Source of the DNA: a virus
DNA length: 28,551 nucleotides
Strand: one strand, 5' to 3'
IMG/VR virus record: IMGVR_UViG_3300029319_000287
Span: 2,679-31,229 of that record
In this document: positions 19,913-28,551 of the stretch, piece by piece
How positions within the stretch are numbered: position 1 is the stretch's first letter
Layout: every line of letters starts with the position of its first letter
Notes under the pieces: model-generated
Told to the model about the DNA's origin: nothing
Seen by the model: the letters and a program-made list of their open reading frames with translations, nothing else
The model's database searches: none
Translations under genes and position numbers: made by a program

Positions 19913-21163
19913 CTAGTAAGATGAGCCACCACTAGACGGACCTCCTCCAGTCTGTTGTCGTTGTGCCTCTGTTCGTGGTAGTCCTCTGACCCTTGCCAAA
20001 GCATCATGAAAACCATAGTCTTTGTTCCAAACTTGATCTTTGAATACATTATTAATATAACCTATTGCATAGGGTTTGTCAACTTTTTTGTAAAAATATT
20101 TTGCTTTTTTATATATTTGCTTGATTCTTTGGGAAGAAAATACGCTTCCTTCTTCTACATTTCTAATTCTGATGTATTGATTAATTTCTTGCAAATCACT
20201 ATATGGTCTCCTAATTGGAGCAACAGGTTGTAGTCTGATGTATTTTGATACAGTCTTACAGTTTTGAACAGAGACAATTTTCACCAGAGGGTTTTCAAAA
20301 ACATATTTATTATAAAATATATTAATATTATTATATAGTAAATCATTATCTACAGTATGTGTCTTTATAAATCTATCATTAAATAACAAAGGTAGTGTAT
20401 ATAAATTATAGGATTGCCTTATACTGTCACCTGCTGGTGATGCTACATCATACAGTATAATGTTTGGATTGTGGTGAAGTATGCTAAAGCTCATATTCAA
20501 CGCAAGATGCTCGACATACTTGAAACATGGGTGATCTATTATTCTGTCAATTTTCACTTGATCTGCATCATATTCCATATCAGCATAGGAAAATGCTAGC
20601 CCAGTGTCTAATATCGATGAAAATATTGATGTGTTCCATTTTGTCATGGTTAACGGTAGATTTTTTCCCTCATCGAAAAAAAGTTTAAAAAAGTGCTTGA
20701 CATAGTCTTCATAAGATGTTATACTGGTTATACCAAGGTTAATTGGTATGTGTGTTTCGTTGTAATATTGGAAGATGCCTTCAAGGTGTCTTCCATATTT
20801 TACCTTAGGATTAGTGTATGATGAAGCCATGTCTAGATTTCCAAACAAAGAACCTTCATTGGAAATCAGACCTTTTCGTAAGGCTGTTCCATAATTTAAT
20901 CTCATGAGGGAATATGAATCAGCAACAAAATCTAGCACTCGACCATTTTTTGTATTAACAATAAATTGTTCATTTGGAATAATTGAATTATTTTTATCAT
21001 CAATCAATCCATAATGGATTCTTTCGTAAAAATTAACATCCTTGATAGATTTTGAACCAGATCCATCATTTTCTTTATATGCTTCTGTATCCCACTTGAG
21101 TCGATAATATAACCTATCTATCAAGAATGGAAAATTGTTTGTTGAATCAAAATCTCTGGACAC
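19913..21163 (-). CDS. Putative tail/baseplate structural protein
   Basis: A 416-residue protein. I choose the GTG at 21163 because AGGAGG lies 9 nt upstream and merges with the previous stop (TAGGAGG); a longer ATG frame to 21223 would overlap the hub-like gene by 47 nt without a ribosome site. The protein is rich in Tyr/Asn/Ile and mixed strands, has no signal peptide or membrane helix, and ends in a flexible GGGPSSGGSSY tail. I recognise no family; structural role is inferred from its position in the tail block. Its 3' third contains a promoter that encodes KVDKPYAIGYIN at the same time. Confidence 0.65.
   Translation of the reverse strand: MSRDFDSTNNFPFLIDRLYYRLKWDTEAYKENDGSGSKSIKDVNFYERIHYGLIDDKNNSIIPNEQFIVNTKNGRVLDFVADSYSLMRLNYGTALRKGLISNEGSLFGNLDMASSYTNPKVKYGRHLEGIFQYYNETHIPINLGITSITSYEDYVKHFFKLFFDEGKNLPLTMTKWNTSIFSSILDTGLAFSYADMEYDADQVKIDRIIDHPCFKYVEHLALNMSFSILHHNPNIILYDVASPAGDSIRQSYNLYTLPLLFNDRFIKTHTVDNDLLYNNINIFYNKYVFENPLVKIVSVQNCKTVSKYIRLQPVAPIRRPYSDLQEINQYIRIRNVEEGSVFSSQRIKQIYKKAKYFYKKVDKPYAIGYINNVFKDQVWNKDYGFHDALARVRGLPRTEAQRQQTGGGPSSGGSSY
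20054..20082 (-). promoter_or_regulatory. Intragenic sigma70-type promoter ahead of DNA polymerase
   Basis: TTGACA (20082-20077), 17-nt spacer, -10 TATATT (20059-20054), with the TTGACAAACCCT start seen in other promoters here. It lies 150 nt upstream of the polymerase ATG, inside the structural gene, and allows polymerase expression apart from the tail operon. Confidence 0.7.
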
Positions 21164-21176
21164 TGTAAGTTGCCTC

Positions 21177-24100
21177 CTAAATTGGTATATTATATCTTTT
21201 TGATCTTCCGTCGCTTGAAACAAGGTTTATGACTAAGTTTTGTGTTGAGGTTCCAGGAATCGGAGAACTACTAATAACTCCGCCTTGACTGGCAAGTGCA
21301 ACTCCTGTTGCAACAAAACCCACAGTTTCAGCTGTAATTAATAAGTCACCAACCTCATATTTTTTCCTATAACCAGCTACACGGTTAGATTTTACTTTTG
21401 CATGCTGCATGGCCACTGCAAAAATATCAGAGTCATTTGTTTTCGCTTTGTCCACTTTATCAGGATTTTCTTTTTCTACAATCTCTTGAGCTGGAGTGGT
21501 AATGGGAGGCAATGATTGAATCTGCCCATCGTTTGGATTAGTTGTAACACCAACAACAAACTCACCAGCAACTGCTGGGTCAACCAACCTTAGTTTTTCC
21601 AATTGATCATTGTAGGTGTTAACGCATAATTGTGGCTCATCGATGAATATATCTTCAACAGCATTTTGTTTTGATATATTCAAGTTTGCATCGGTTCCTA
21701 AGAATTTTCCGGTAACTTTGATCATTGATGAGCCAACATCCTGTGTGGAATATAGGGTGTAGGATACTTTTGTTATTATATAATACCCACCGTATCCAAG
21801 AACATTTGCTCTTGTATTTGCTATATGAGGGTCGCTTTCGCCAAGAGGGGTTCTAACAATATCCGTGAAGGCGCTTGGTCCAAAATCAGTAACAATAAAG
21901 TTTATAATGTTGCCTGGATAAAAACATGTATTCATTTTTTTAGTTTGAATCGTAAACGACAAATCGTAAACGTTCGCCAATAAAGCCAAGACTCCAAAAT
22001 TATTATTGAAATATCTAGCCTCTCTTAAATAAGAGCTAGGGTTCACTTTTGTGAAAGTTGTCATTGTGGTAAAATTACCATATTTATTGTTATATCCATC
22101 ATATATATCAATTGTTGTTGGTTGATTTTTTAGGCTTGGGGCACCATTTCTAGTCTGCCTAAAGTAAGAAGGAAATTGTTGATATATTACGCAATAATTT
22201 TTAGATTGACCAACCGGTGCTTTAATGTCCTTTTTGATTAATATTCTTTGTGGTTGATTTGTTGCATATGGATCCTTTGGATCGAACCAAGCATCAGTAT
22301 TCTGAACGGTGCCTTGACCAACAGCTCTAATATTCATCGCAGTTCCGGGTTTTTTTGTGGAACTCCAGTTGAACCATTTATCTGAATGGTCTGAAAAATA
22401 ACAAGATCTTATTTGTGGTGGGTTTTCATCAATACTTAAAGCAGAAAAGCACGTATCATATATTACAGAATTCACAAGCCTCTCCAGCAAATCCCTTATG
22501 AATGGTCCAACTGCATAATTAGTTATCCCTTTTTTTACGATTGTGTCATGATACCAAGATGAGAAGAAGCCAAGGTCTATTGGTATCTGAAGGGGGTTTA
22601 TTGTTAATGATTTTGTTGGGTCTTTTGGGTGGGGAACCTTAATTGTGCCAACAATAAATCTCATATTCATATCTTTCGTATGAGAATAATGAGTATTTGA
22701 GCCTTTTTTATATAAAGAATCTAAAGCAAAGTCAATCACATCACCAAGCATAATGAACATTTTAACAAATGATAGTTTTGCGATTCTTTGGTAAAAATCA
22801 CCAGTAGGATTAAAGTTTGGTCCACCACTACTTACAGAGGCAGCTAAGCCACCGTAGGCAACTGTTGCTGCAATGTTTCTTTTGAGTTGGGCGCTCCCGC
22901 CACCACCCTTCGATGCTCTGTTCCACCGACTTGCAAATCCTCCAGGCCCTTTGTGTCCATTATTTAACCACCACGATCGTAGAGGTTGAATTGAACTTAA
23001 GTCAACATATTTATAATCAGTTAGTAGATACTTTCCAATTCTTCCGGCATCAAATGCGGTTTGATCAATTTCGTAAACCCGAATTTTATCTTGATCAATG
23101 AGAGCAGCTATCATTCCTCCGCTATCTATATATTGTTGAGTCTCCACTCTGTTGAATTCATTTATTACTCTCTGCATTTCTCTTAGTAATTTGTCACCGC
23201 ACTTTCTTTTTGCCATTTGATTTAAGGCTGCTTCTCTGTCGGCTCTATTCTGTATTATTGTGCTATTCACTATGGCGTCATTGTAAGGAACATTCATTGA
23301 CTCTTCGAAATATCCTCTATATGTTATTGTCAAAGTAGTTTTATTTGCACTATCGTCATGTCTTTTTATTTCATGATCTATTAAAGCAAGATCTAAAATT
23401 AAAGCAGTCTCAGTAGCGTAAGTTCGTTGCGGTCCGACTCTGGCTGATTCTTCGTCATACCACACTTTCAACCTTATTCTTGACGTATCAGGTGTAAAGG
23501 TGTTTTTATGATAACCTTGTCCACCGGGTGTTGTAACATCAACGGATTTTACCTGAGGTATAGTTATAAGGTCAACGAGTCTCACTTGAGCTGCTCCGCC
23601 TTTTGCCGGAAAAGCCGGTTGACTACTAAGACCTTGGAGATTCGGAGGAGTGTGTGCAGAGGATTCTATCACACCACCATAGGCACAAACTGTGTCTAGG
23701 GAGTTCATGTGATCCATTTCAATCCTCATTGTGACTTTTACGTCATTTCTGGCTGTTGAGGGATTCGTTCCGTCATAATCTATTTGTATTTCCTCAAAGG
23801 TATATCCTCTTTCCACTCTATCAGCATTCCATTTATCAAGTTGAGCTTTTGTGAGCTTACCTTCGTTTATAAGGTCTCTAACGGGATCATAATCATTATT
23901 TGGATCATCGGATTTAAGATAAATTTGTGCATCCTTCAAGCCTTCGCTGTCGTTGTAGACCCAATGAAGTGACCACCAAAGATTATCAGATTCAATTGTC
24001 CTATCAGCAAAAAAAGTTTTTATATCATCTGGAACAGTGCATAAATTTATTAATTCATTAGGGTCTATTCTATCCTGTACAGTAACAGGATATATTCTAC

Positions 24101-24959
24101 CATTAAAAGCATGATTTTTATTTACATCAGTCCATTTTGATGGATATACAGTGTAAGACCAACCTTGATGCAATAAGTCAGACATCAAAGCACATTGGTT
24201 AAGTGAATTTTGTTCCTCTGGGGTTAAGTTGCTAGTGGTTTTTTGCTTTCCTTTTCTAGCATTTAAAATAGCGCGTTTAGCTGTATTTTTTTCAGCTTGA
24301 TTTAATCCATAAACCAAACCAGCAGATCCGCTCTGTGTTTGGGGTGCTACTAAAACACTGGGATTGGCTATTGGGTTAGTGGAATCAAATTGGGTTCCAG
24401 CATATTCACTCCAGCCAAAAGTATTGGCTAAATATGGAACCGAGGTATATCCACCTCCTTGATCAGTTATTCCCAGTGAATAATATTCCACTTCATAAAA
24501 GTTGACAGTGCTGGGAAAAGATTGCCGCATTTTTTTAAATGCTTTGTCCGGATCTAGATTGCGCTCCCACTCGGTATATAGATTTTTTTCAAGTGTCAAG
24601 CTGGGATCCGATAACTCCTCAACACCCCAAACTCTGAATGCTTTAATTGCCATTGGGTATATATATTTGTCAAAAAGCTTACGAGCTTCCTTTTTATTAG
24701 CGTTGATGAAATCTTTTTCCCAATTTGGATCACCACCTTCTTTAACCAAAAAAACCCATGGACTTTTATATTTGGCACCAGAGACTGGCACCGCCGAGCC
24801 TTGAGAATGAATGTATATTTGAGGTTTTGCAACTCCTGTATTTATTGTGTAACTAGACCATTCTCCATTGGTTAATTTTTTGATCTTACCAGTCGCCGAG
24901 AGTGGTTTGGATGTTGTTGAATCTAGAGACCAATCAATGTATTCATTACCTGATGCCAC
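21177..24959 (-). CDS. Giant baseplate hub-like protein
   Basis: A 1260-residue protein with a GTG start right after the LysM gene stop (TAAGTG; GGAGG 11 nt upstream). Residues about 1009-1090 (FYPGNIINFIVTDFGP, then GYGGYYIITKVSYTLYSTQ and MIKVTGKFLGTD) match the pattern of gp27/VgrG-type hub domains: P-G-x-x-I-x-F, G-x-Y-x-I-x-x-V-x-H/Y-T, then a closing strand. Earlier parts include a helical stretch (ADREAALNQMAKRKCGDKLL) and a Gly/Ser-rich segment around 685-715. T4 gp27 has only 391 residues, so this is a fusion or a greatly expanded hub. The exact role is inferred from the C-terminal domain and the LysM neighbour. Confidence 0.6.
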   Translation of the reverse strand: MASGNEYIDWSLDSTTSKPLSATGKIKKLTNGEWSSYTINTGVAKPQIYIHSQGSAVPVSGAKYKSPWVFLVKEGGDPNWEKDFINANKKEARKLFDKYIYPMAIKAFRVWGVEELSDPSLTLEKNLYTEWERNLDPDKAFKKMRQSFPSTVNFYEVEYYSLGITDQGGGYTSVPYLANTFGWSEYAGTQFDSTNPIANPSVLVAPQTQSGSAGLVYGLNQAEKNTAKRAILNARKGKQKTTSNLTPEEQNSLNQCALMSDLLHQGWSYTVYPSKWTDVNKNHAFNGRIYPVTVQDRIDPNELINLCTVPDDIKTFFADRTIESDNLWWSLHWVYNDSEGLKDAQIYLKSDDPNNDYDPVRDLINEGKLTKAQLDKWNADRVERGYTFEEIQIDYDGTNPSTARNDVKVTMRIEMDHMNSLDTVCAYGGVIESSAHTPPNLQGLSSQPAFPAKGGAAQVRLVDLITIPQVKSVDVTTPGGQGYHKNTFTPDTSRIRLKVWYDEESARVGPQRTYATETALILDLALIDHEIKRHDDSANKTTLTITYRGYFEESMNVPYNDAIVNSTIIQNRADREAALNQMAKRKCGDKLLREMQRVINEFNRVETQQYIDSGGMIAALIDQDKIRVYEIDQTAFDAGRIGKYLLTDYKYVDLSSIQPLRSWWLNNGHKGPGGFASRWNRASKGGGGSAQLKRNIAATVAYGGLAASVSSGGPNFNPTGDFYQRIAKLSFVKMFIMLGDVIDFALDSLYKKGSNTHYSHTKDMNMRFIVGTIKVPHPKDPTKSLTINPLQIPIDLGFFSSWYHDTIVKKGITNYAVGPFIRDLLERLVNSVIYDTCFSALSIDENPPQIRSCYFSDHSDKWFNWSSTKKPGTAMNIRAVGQGTVQNTDAWFDPKDPYATNQPQRILIKKDIKAPVGQSKNYCVIYQQFPSYFRQTRNGAPSLKNQPTTIDIYDGYNNKYGNFTTMTTFTKVNPSSYLREARYFNNNFGVLALLANVYDLSFTIQTKKMNTCFYPGNIINFIVTDFGPSAFTDIVRTPLGESDPHIANTRANVLGYGGYYIITKVSYTLYSTQDVGSSMIKVTGKFLGTDANLNISKQNAVEDIFIDEPQLCVNTYNDQLEKLRLVDPAVAGEFVVGVTTNPNDGQIQSLPPITTPAQEIVEKENPDKVDKAKTNDSDIFAVAMQHAKVKSNRVAGYRKKYEVGDLLITAETVGFVATGVALASQGGVISSSPIPGTSTQNLVINLVSSDGRSKRYNIPI

Positions 24960-25286
24960 TTATCTCAAAGCCTCCATTATGACTAATGGATTATTGGGTA
25001 TTAATGCAATATCTCCTATTTTGAAATGAGCGTCGGTTGGTTTCTTGTTAACAAATCCAATAGTCCACCAACTGTCAGCTGATCCATAGTATTTTTGTGA
25101 CAGTTTCATTAAGTTGTCACCATAAGACCAGACGTGTTCTGTTCTCACTTGTATTTCTAAATCAATTGTTTTCTCAAATGTTTTGGTTCTTTGAATTTTT
25201 ATAAATTTCAAACCACGTTTTTGAAGATATTCAAAATACATGTCTGTTTGTAACATTGCAAAGTTTATATTTGGGTATGTTGGCAT
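24960..25286 (-). CDS. LysM-domain baseplate protein (T4 gp53-like)
   Basis: A 108-residue protein. Residues 48-100 form a LysM domain: HVWSYGDNLMKLSQKYYGSA (G-D-x-L-x-x-L-S-x-K-Y-Y-G), SWWTIGFVNKKPT and the closing IGDIALIPNN. Small LysM proteins of this type are baseplate components (T4 gp53, Mu/P2 gpX class), where the fold holds tube, hub and wedge together rather than degrading peptidoglycan. It lies between the tube-like and hub-like genes, as in contractile-tail clusters. AAGGA precedes the ATG; it starts 3 nt after the upstream stop. Confidence 0.8.
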   Translation of the reverse strand: MPTYPNINFAMLQTDMYFEYLQKRGLKFIKIQRTKTFEKTIDLEIQVRTEHVWSYGDNLMKLSQKYYGSADSWWTIGFVNKKPTDAHFKIGDIALIPNNPLVIMEALR

Positions 25287-25289
25287 TGT

Positions 25290-26933
25290 CTATCTTCCTT
25301 GTTTTGGTCTTGGTGGTTTTCCAATTTTTACTGTTTGCTTATCCATTGGAAAAAGCAAAGCATCTTCACTGCTCCTAACTACAGTCGGGTTTTGGCCTTG
25401 TTTAAAATAGTATTGGTCATCTGACGTGACATAATTTCCTTCATTTTTAACGCTATAATTTAATATTAAGTCGTTATCCGGATAGAAAAATTTAAAAGTT
25501 ATTGAAAAAGCTTTTGCGTATAAATATTTTTCTTCCTCAAAAAATCCTTGATCTAAATCCATGTCATATGACAACTCCTCTAAAAATAAAGGAATCGATG
25601 AGTCTCCCATGTCTTTCAGGAATTGTTTCTTCGCACCAGTATTAGGCATTTCTATCATGTTTGGAATATAAACAAATAGTTTTTGTAAATATTCTGATTT
25701 TTTTGATCCTTCTGGGACTTTCAAAGGATTTAATCCATTCCACCTAGTTTTGTAAAACATTCTTGTTAACAATTGTAATTTACCTAAGTTTTTTTTAGCT
25801 TGATTAATGTTATATGAGACGCAATTAATTTTAAGATTATAATAAAGGCCCTTAAAAACATTAGAGTCCCCAACTACTTTTGAATATACGCTAGCAGCTC
25901 CTGCTGGTGATTTAGCATATTCATATGAAACGTCTCTGGAAAAAGAGTCCAAAAATAAATCAAATATGACATATTTTGGACAAGCTTTATCTGTTAATTT
26001 TGTTTGAGGTTTTGATTCCGTCTTTGCTGCCTGAACACTTCCACCAGCAGTCACGCTGAGACTAAGTGTTTCCACTTCTATATTGGGGTCTCTTTCTTTT
26101 GAGATAAACATGTATGAGTTGCCTTTGATATATCTCTTTGTCTCGCTTTTGATATCGTTTGTTTCATTAACAGATTTTGATATGTGAAACGGCCAAAGCC
26201 CTGTGTCGTACTTATCTTTAAAACCAGAGATATCATAAGAATCTATAGCCTTATTGTTAAATAAATTACTATCCCCATTGAACATTGATTGGTTTTCATA
26301 ATTTAATACCAAGGATAATTTAATATTTTTTGGAAAAAGATAATCATCAGATTCAAAAAAGCCCAACTCAAGGTCTGGTTCGTAATTTACTTTCTCAATA
26401 TAACAAGGGAATCCATGCATTATAATTTGCTCGAAAGACAATATCTTTGAAGTTGTTATCTTTCTCCCTCCATTTATTAAGTTTCTAAAGTAAACCCAAA
26501 ACAAAGGCAATCTGGTTTTGCAAAGAGGGGCAAAGCCGGCGTTGGTTGTTATGTCTTTGAAGGTTCCATTTGGTTGTTGTTTAGATATTGTTTCTGTAGA
26601 CCAATCTCGACCACTTTGTATTAACTTTTGTAGCTCTTCAATTTTGGCTAAATTATTTCTAGCTTCATCAATATTATAAGCCGGCATATTTAAAGATATA
26701 TCATAATTTAAAGACCCTTCTTTCTCTTTAATCTTTTTAGTGTGTTGATTGGAAAAACTGATTACCTCTTTTTCTTTTTGTAGATTAATCTTAAAAGATT
26801 CCAAAAAAACCTTAATTGCTACAATTCTTTGGGTTGGTGCGCTACCAAAATAAATAACGTGTTTTGAATCACTTACGCTACTTAAGTTGTAAGAACCAGT
26901 TGTGGCAGAAAAAGGGCTTGGAAATTTAGACAT
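25290..26933 (-). CDS. Duplicated tail-tube/baseplate-like protein
   Basis: A 547-residue protein built of two related halves, about 36-212 and 320-485. YNIDEARNNLAKIEELQKLI (86-105) aligns with YNINQAKKNLGKLQLLTRMF (374-393), and IEKVNYEPDLELGFFESDDY (179-198) with LEELSYDMDLDQGFFEEEKY (451-470), each followed by a long strand. The V/L-x-Y-x-x-D-x-x-x-G-F-F pattern resembles the beta-sandwich of tail-tube and baseplate tube-initiator proteins of contractile systems. The second half keeps spacing but little identity, so the duplication is old. It starts on the tape-measure stop (TAATG). Which tube or baseplate part it forms is unclear. Confidence 0.62.
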   Translation of the reverse strand: MSKFPSPFSATTGSYNLSSVSDSKHVIYFGSAPTQRIVAIKVFLESFKINLQKEKEVISFSNQHTKKIKEKEGSLNYDISLNMPAYNIDEARNNLAKIEELQKLIQSGRDWSTETISKQQPNGTFKDITTNAGFAPLCKTRLPLFWVYFRNLINGGRKITTSKILSFEQIIMHGFPCYIEKVNYEPDLELGFFESDDYLFPKNIKLSLVLNYENQSMFNGDSNLFNNKAIDSYDISGFKDKYDTGLWPFHISKSVNETNDIKSETKRYIKGNSYMFISKERDPNIEVETLSLSVTAGGSVQAAKTESKPQTKLTDKACPKYVIFDLFLDSFSRDVSYEYAKSPAGAASVYSKVVGDSNVFKGLYYNLKINCVSYNINQAKKNLGKLQLLTRMFYKTRWNGLNPLKVPEGSKKSEYLQKLFVYIPNMIEMPNTGAKKQFLKDMGDSSIPLFLEELSYDMDLDQGFFEEEKYLYAKAFSITFKFFYPDNDLILNYSVKNEGNYVTSDDQYYFKQGQNPTVVRSSEDALLFPMDKQTVKIGKPPRPKQGR

Positions 26934-28551
26934 TATGTAATTGCCTTCTTTTCAACTCTTGCATCGATCACACCAGCTAAGTTGGCATCATTGACTTTTA
27001 CAACTACATTAATCGGAGGCAATGCTATCTCAGGCATATTAACATCAATAGCCAATCTACCTTCACTTAAGCTCTTTATCACTCCTTGTGATCCCATAAC
27101 AATTGATGATTTTGCTCCATCTGTTGACATTGCTAAGAACCCATCAATCTTTAGTGTTGAAAGCTCCATCATTGCTGACTTTACTTTTGTTAAACCAGCG
27201 GCAATCTTTTCTGTATCTAATTTTGCCATTGCTTCAATGCTAAAACTTTTGCCTCCTGCCTTGTGCATAGAGTCGTGAACTTTTTTCATTGATGCGCTTG
27301 TAGCTAGTGCTGCTTCATTTGCAACACCCATAGAGTTTGCCATGTTTTCATAGCCTGCACCAGCATGATTTGGAAGATCCCAGAGTTCTGGGGATCCCTT
27401 TTTATGAAAGATGGCCCACAATGAACCAAGAGCCAACACTGTCCAGCCGATTGGACCTAAGGCAGCCAAGAGTCCAACTTTGAAGGCGATAAAACCAACA
27501 ATCATCGCACCAAGGACCCTTTCCAATGTAACACCGCCTTCTTCTGTGACTCCAATAATGTCGCCTATACCTTGAGCCAAGCTTCCAACGACGCCAATGA
27601 TTTCAGAGAGAACACCTATAAAACCAGTGAAAAATGAGATCACAGGCTTAAACGCCATCATAAGTTGCATGCCTGCGAGTTTAAGTTGTTGCATCATTGG
27701 AACAACCTCTTCTGTAGCTTTTGCTAGTTCTGCTTGCACATCAGCAGCCTTTTGTTGTCCAGCGGTATATTTTTGATATTCTGCTGTCGACATATTAAGG
27801 ATTCTTTGTGCCTCTGCAACATCTTTTGCACCCATCGCTTGGGCAACATACATTTTTGTAAATTTGTCTAGATTTTCAAAATTTCCAACAGACATTTGAA
27901 CTTGTTGTTTTAACATCAATATTCTTTCTGAGTCTGATGCTTGAAGCATCTCTAGAGATGAAAGTTGCGTTCCCAAAATGGCATTAAGTTGTGACACTTG
28001 TGTTGCTGCGGCTTCAAATGTATCAAATTTCTTTGCTATACCAACCAAGGTAGCCATCTGAATACCGGTTGCCTTTGCTGCAGCTGCCAATTCTTTGAAT
28101 ACTTGAGTCCCCTTTTGTCCAAAGATAGCCAATCGTCCAGACTGTGCAACAAAATCATTAATCATTTTTGTTCCTGTTATTCCGATTTCTTTGCCCATTC
28201 TTGCTATTTCGGCTGTCATATCCGCCGCAGCTTTGGCACTCATTCCCATTGATCTTTGAAGATGGTCGATAGATTCCACTGCCTTTGCTGAACCAACGCC
28301 AAGCTTTGCTAGTCTAGCAACAGTCATCCCAACATATTCATTTGTTGCTTCCGCATTTGGATTAAAAGATGATAGACCCTCGGTTAATTTTGTTAGAGCA
28401 TCTGCAGATTCGGCAAAGCCAATACCTGCCATCATACCTTTCTGACCCATTCTCGCAATTTCGTTATTAAATTTATCTCCAAAGCCCGTAGCAGCACCTA
28501 GTTCTTTGGAAAGATTGTTTATTTCTAAACTGAGTTTAGCCATAAAACCCA
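26933..28551 (-). CDS. Tail tape-measure protein, 5' end beyond window
   Basis: The frame is open to the window edge; an ATG at 28543 is visible but its eight preceding bases hold no ribosome site, so I treat the gene as 5'-incomplete. From that ATG, residues 1-280 are Ala/Gly/Met-rich amphipathic helix, and 294-332 and 341-380 are hydrophobic (VISFFTGFIGVLSEIIGVVG; MIVGFIAFKVGLLAALGPIG), the usual composition of tape-measure proteins, whose hydrophobic segments insert into the host membrane. The C-terminus is strand-rich (LPPINVVVKVNDANL). The protein sets tail length and is released at infection. Tube-like and LysM genes follow directly, fitting the order in contractile tails. Confidence 0.78.
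   Translation of the reverse strand, partial: GFMAKLSLEINNLSKELGAATGFGDKFNNEIARMGQKGMMAGIGFAESADALTKLTEGLSSFNPNAEATNEYVGMTVARLAKLGVGSAKAVESIDHLQRSMGMSAKAAADMTAEIARMGKEIGITGTKMINDFVAQSGRLAIFGQKGTQVFKELAAAAKATGIQMATLVGIAKKFDTFEAAATQVSQLNAILGTQLSSLEMLQASDSERILMLKQQVQMSVGNFENLDKFTKMYVAQAMGAKDVAEAQRILNMSTAEYQKYTAGQQKAADVQAELAKATEEVVPMMQQLKLAGMQLMMAFKPVISFFTGFIGVLSEIIGVVGSLAQGIGDIIGVTEEGGVTLERVLGAMIVGFIAFKVGLLAALGPIGWTVLALGSLWAIFHKKGSPELWDLPNHAGAGYENMANSMGVANEAALATSASMKKVHDSMHKAGGKSFSIEAMAKLDTEKIAAGLTKVKSAMMELSTLKIDGFLAMSTDGAKSSIVMGSQGVIKSLSEGRLAIDVNMPEIALPPINVVVKVNDANLAGVIDARVEKKAIT

Noticed and set aside
21164-21223. Longer ATG start for the 19913-21163 gene
   Set aside because: No ribosome site, and it overlaps the hub-like gene, whereas the GTG at 21163 has AGGAGG at good distance.
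1-28551. CRISPR array, insertion sequence, integrase or attachment site
   Set aside because: No regularly spaced direct repeats, transposase-like or integrase-like protein was seen; the tRNA gene has no duplicated fragment that I could find by eye.

Overview
The window is part of the genome of a tailed, T4-related but divergent bacteriophage, probably an uncultured aquatic myovirus of the 'far-T4' kind. All genes that I can support are read from the minus strand, so transcription runs from high to low coordinates. They are tightly packed, with ATGA, TAATG or TAGGAGG junctions. The sequence is AT-rich. The replication set is T4-like (UvsX recombinase, gp32-type SSB, gp41/DnaB-type helicase, separate 5'-3' exonuclease), but the polymerase is a small family A enzyme with no exonuclease domain. 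No stretch over 300 bases lacks a feature; the largest gap between proteins, 15914-16207 on the far side of the SSB gene, carries a tRNA gene, a terminator and a promoter.

Layout in the direction of transcription. (1) 28551-19913: tail/baseplate genes: a tape-measure protein cut by the window edge, a duplicated tube/baseplate protein, a LysM baseplate protein, a giant hub-like protein and an unknown structural protein. (2) 19904-16538: family A DNA polymerase, three tandem small SH3-like proteins, a tubulin/FtsZ-like GTPase, two unknown proteins and a 25-residue membrane peptide. (3) 16471-13793: a WYL_2/DUF2693-like protein, tRNA-Arg(UCU), SSB, a tiny lipoprotein-like peptide and UvsX. (4) 13700-8069: a leader-bearing virion candidate, a eukaryotic-type phosphomannomutase, 5'-3' exonuclease, helicase, class II ribonucleotide reductase and a histone H1-like protein. 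(5) 7996-3321: a long overlapping operon with a GroES-like co-chaperonin, ThyX, a sugar-nucleotidyltransferase-like protein, a J-domain protein and others. (6) 3280-1: a cluster of genes that share an N-terminal leader.

Two regulatory layers are visible. Eight near-identical host-type promoters (cTTGACA, 17-nt spacer, usually TGTTATAaT) precede the replication, nucleotide, chaperone and small accessory genes; two of them lie inside coding sequence. Four copies of a different octamer (ACTATTTA on the coding strand) lie 21-38 nt upstream of genes that begin with a shared leader of the type M-(K/R/N)-(L/V)-T-x3-L-x-(Q/N)-(I/L/M/A)-I.

The most interesting candidate system is that leader. At least seven unrelated proteins (a GNAT-like domain, a hydrophobic/membrane protein, Cys-rich basic proteins, coiled coils, a possible DUF3293-like domain) start with it, and an eighth starts with a variant. 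Most copies end in an (I/L)-x-E site like those cut by T4-type prohead proteases. I infer a modular capsid-targeting tag that loads a set of cargo proteins into the phage head under a dedicated late promoter. Other points for follow-up are the tubulin-like GTPase with a divergent nucleotide loop, the phosphomannomutase/nucleotidyltransferase pair, the J-domain plus GroES pair, and overlapping terminator/promoter elements.
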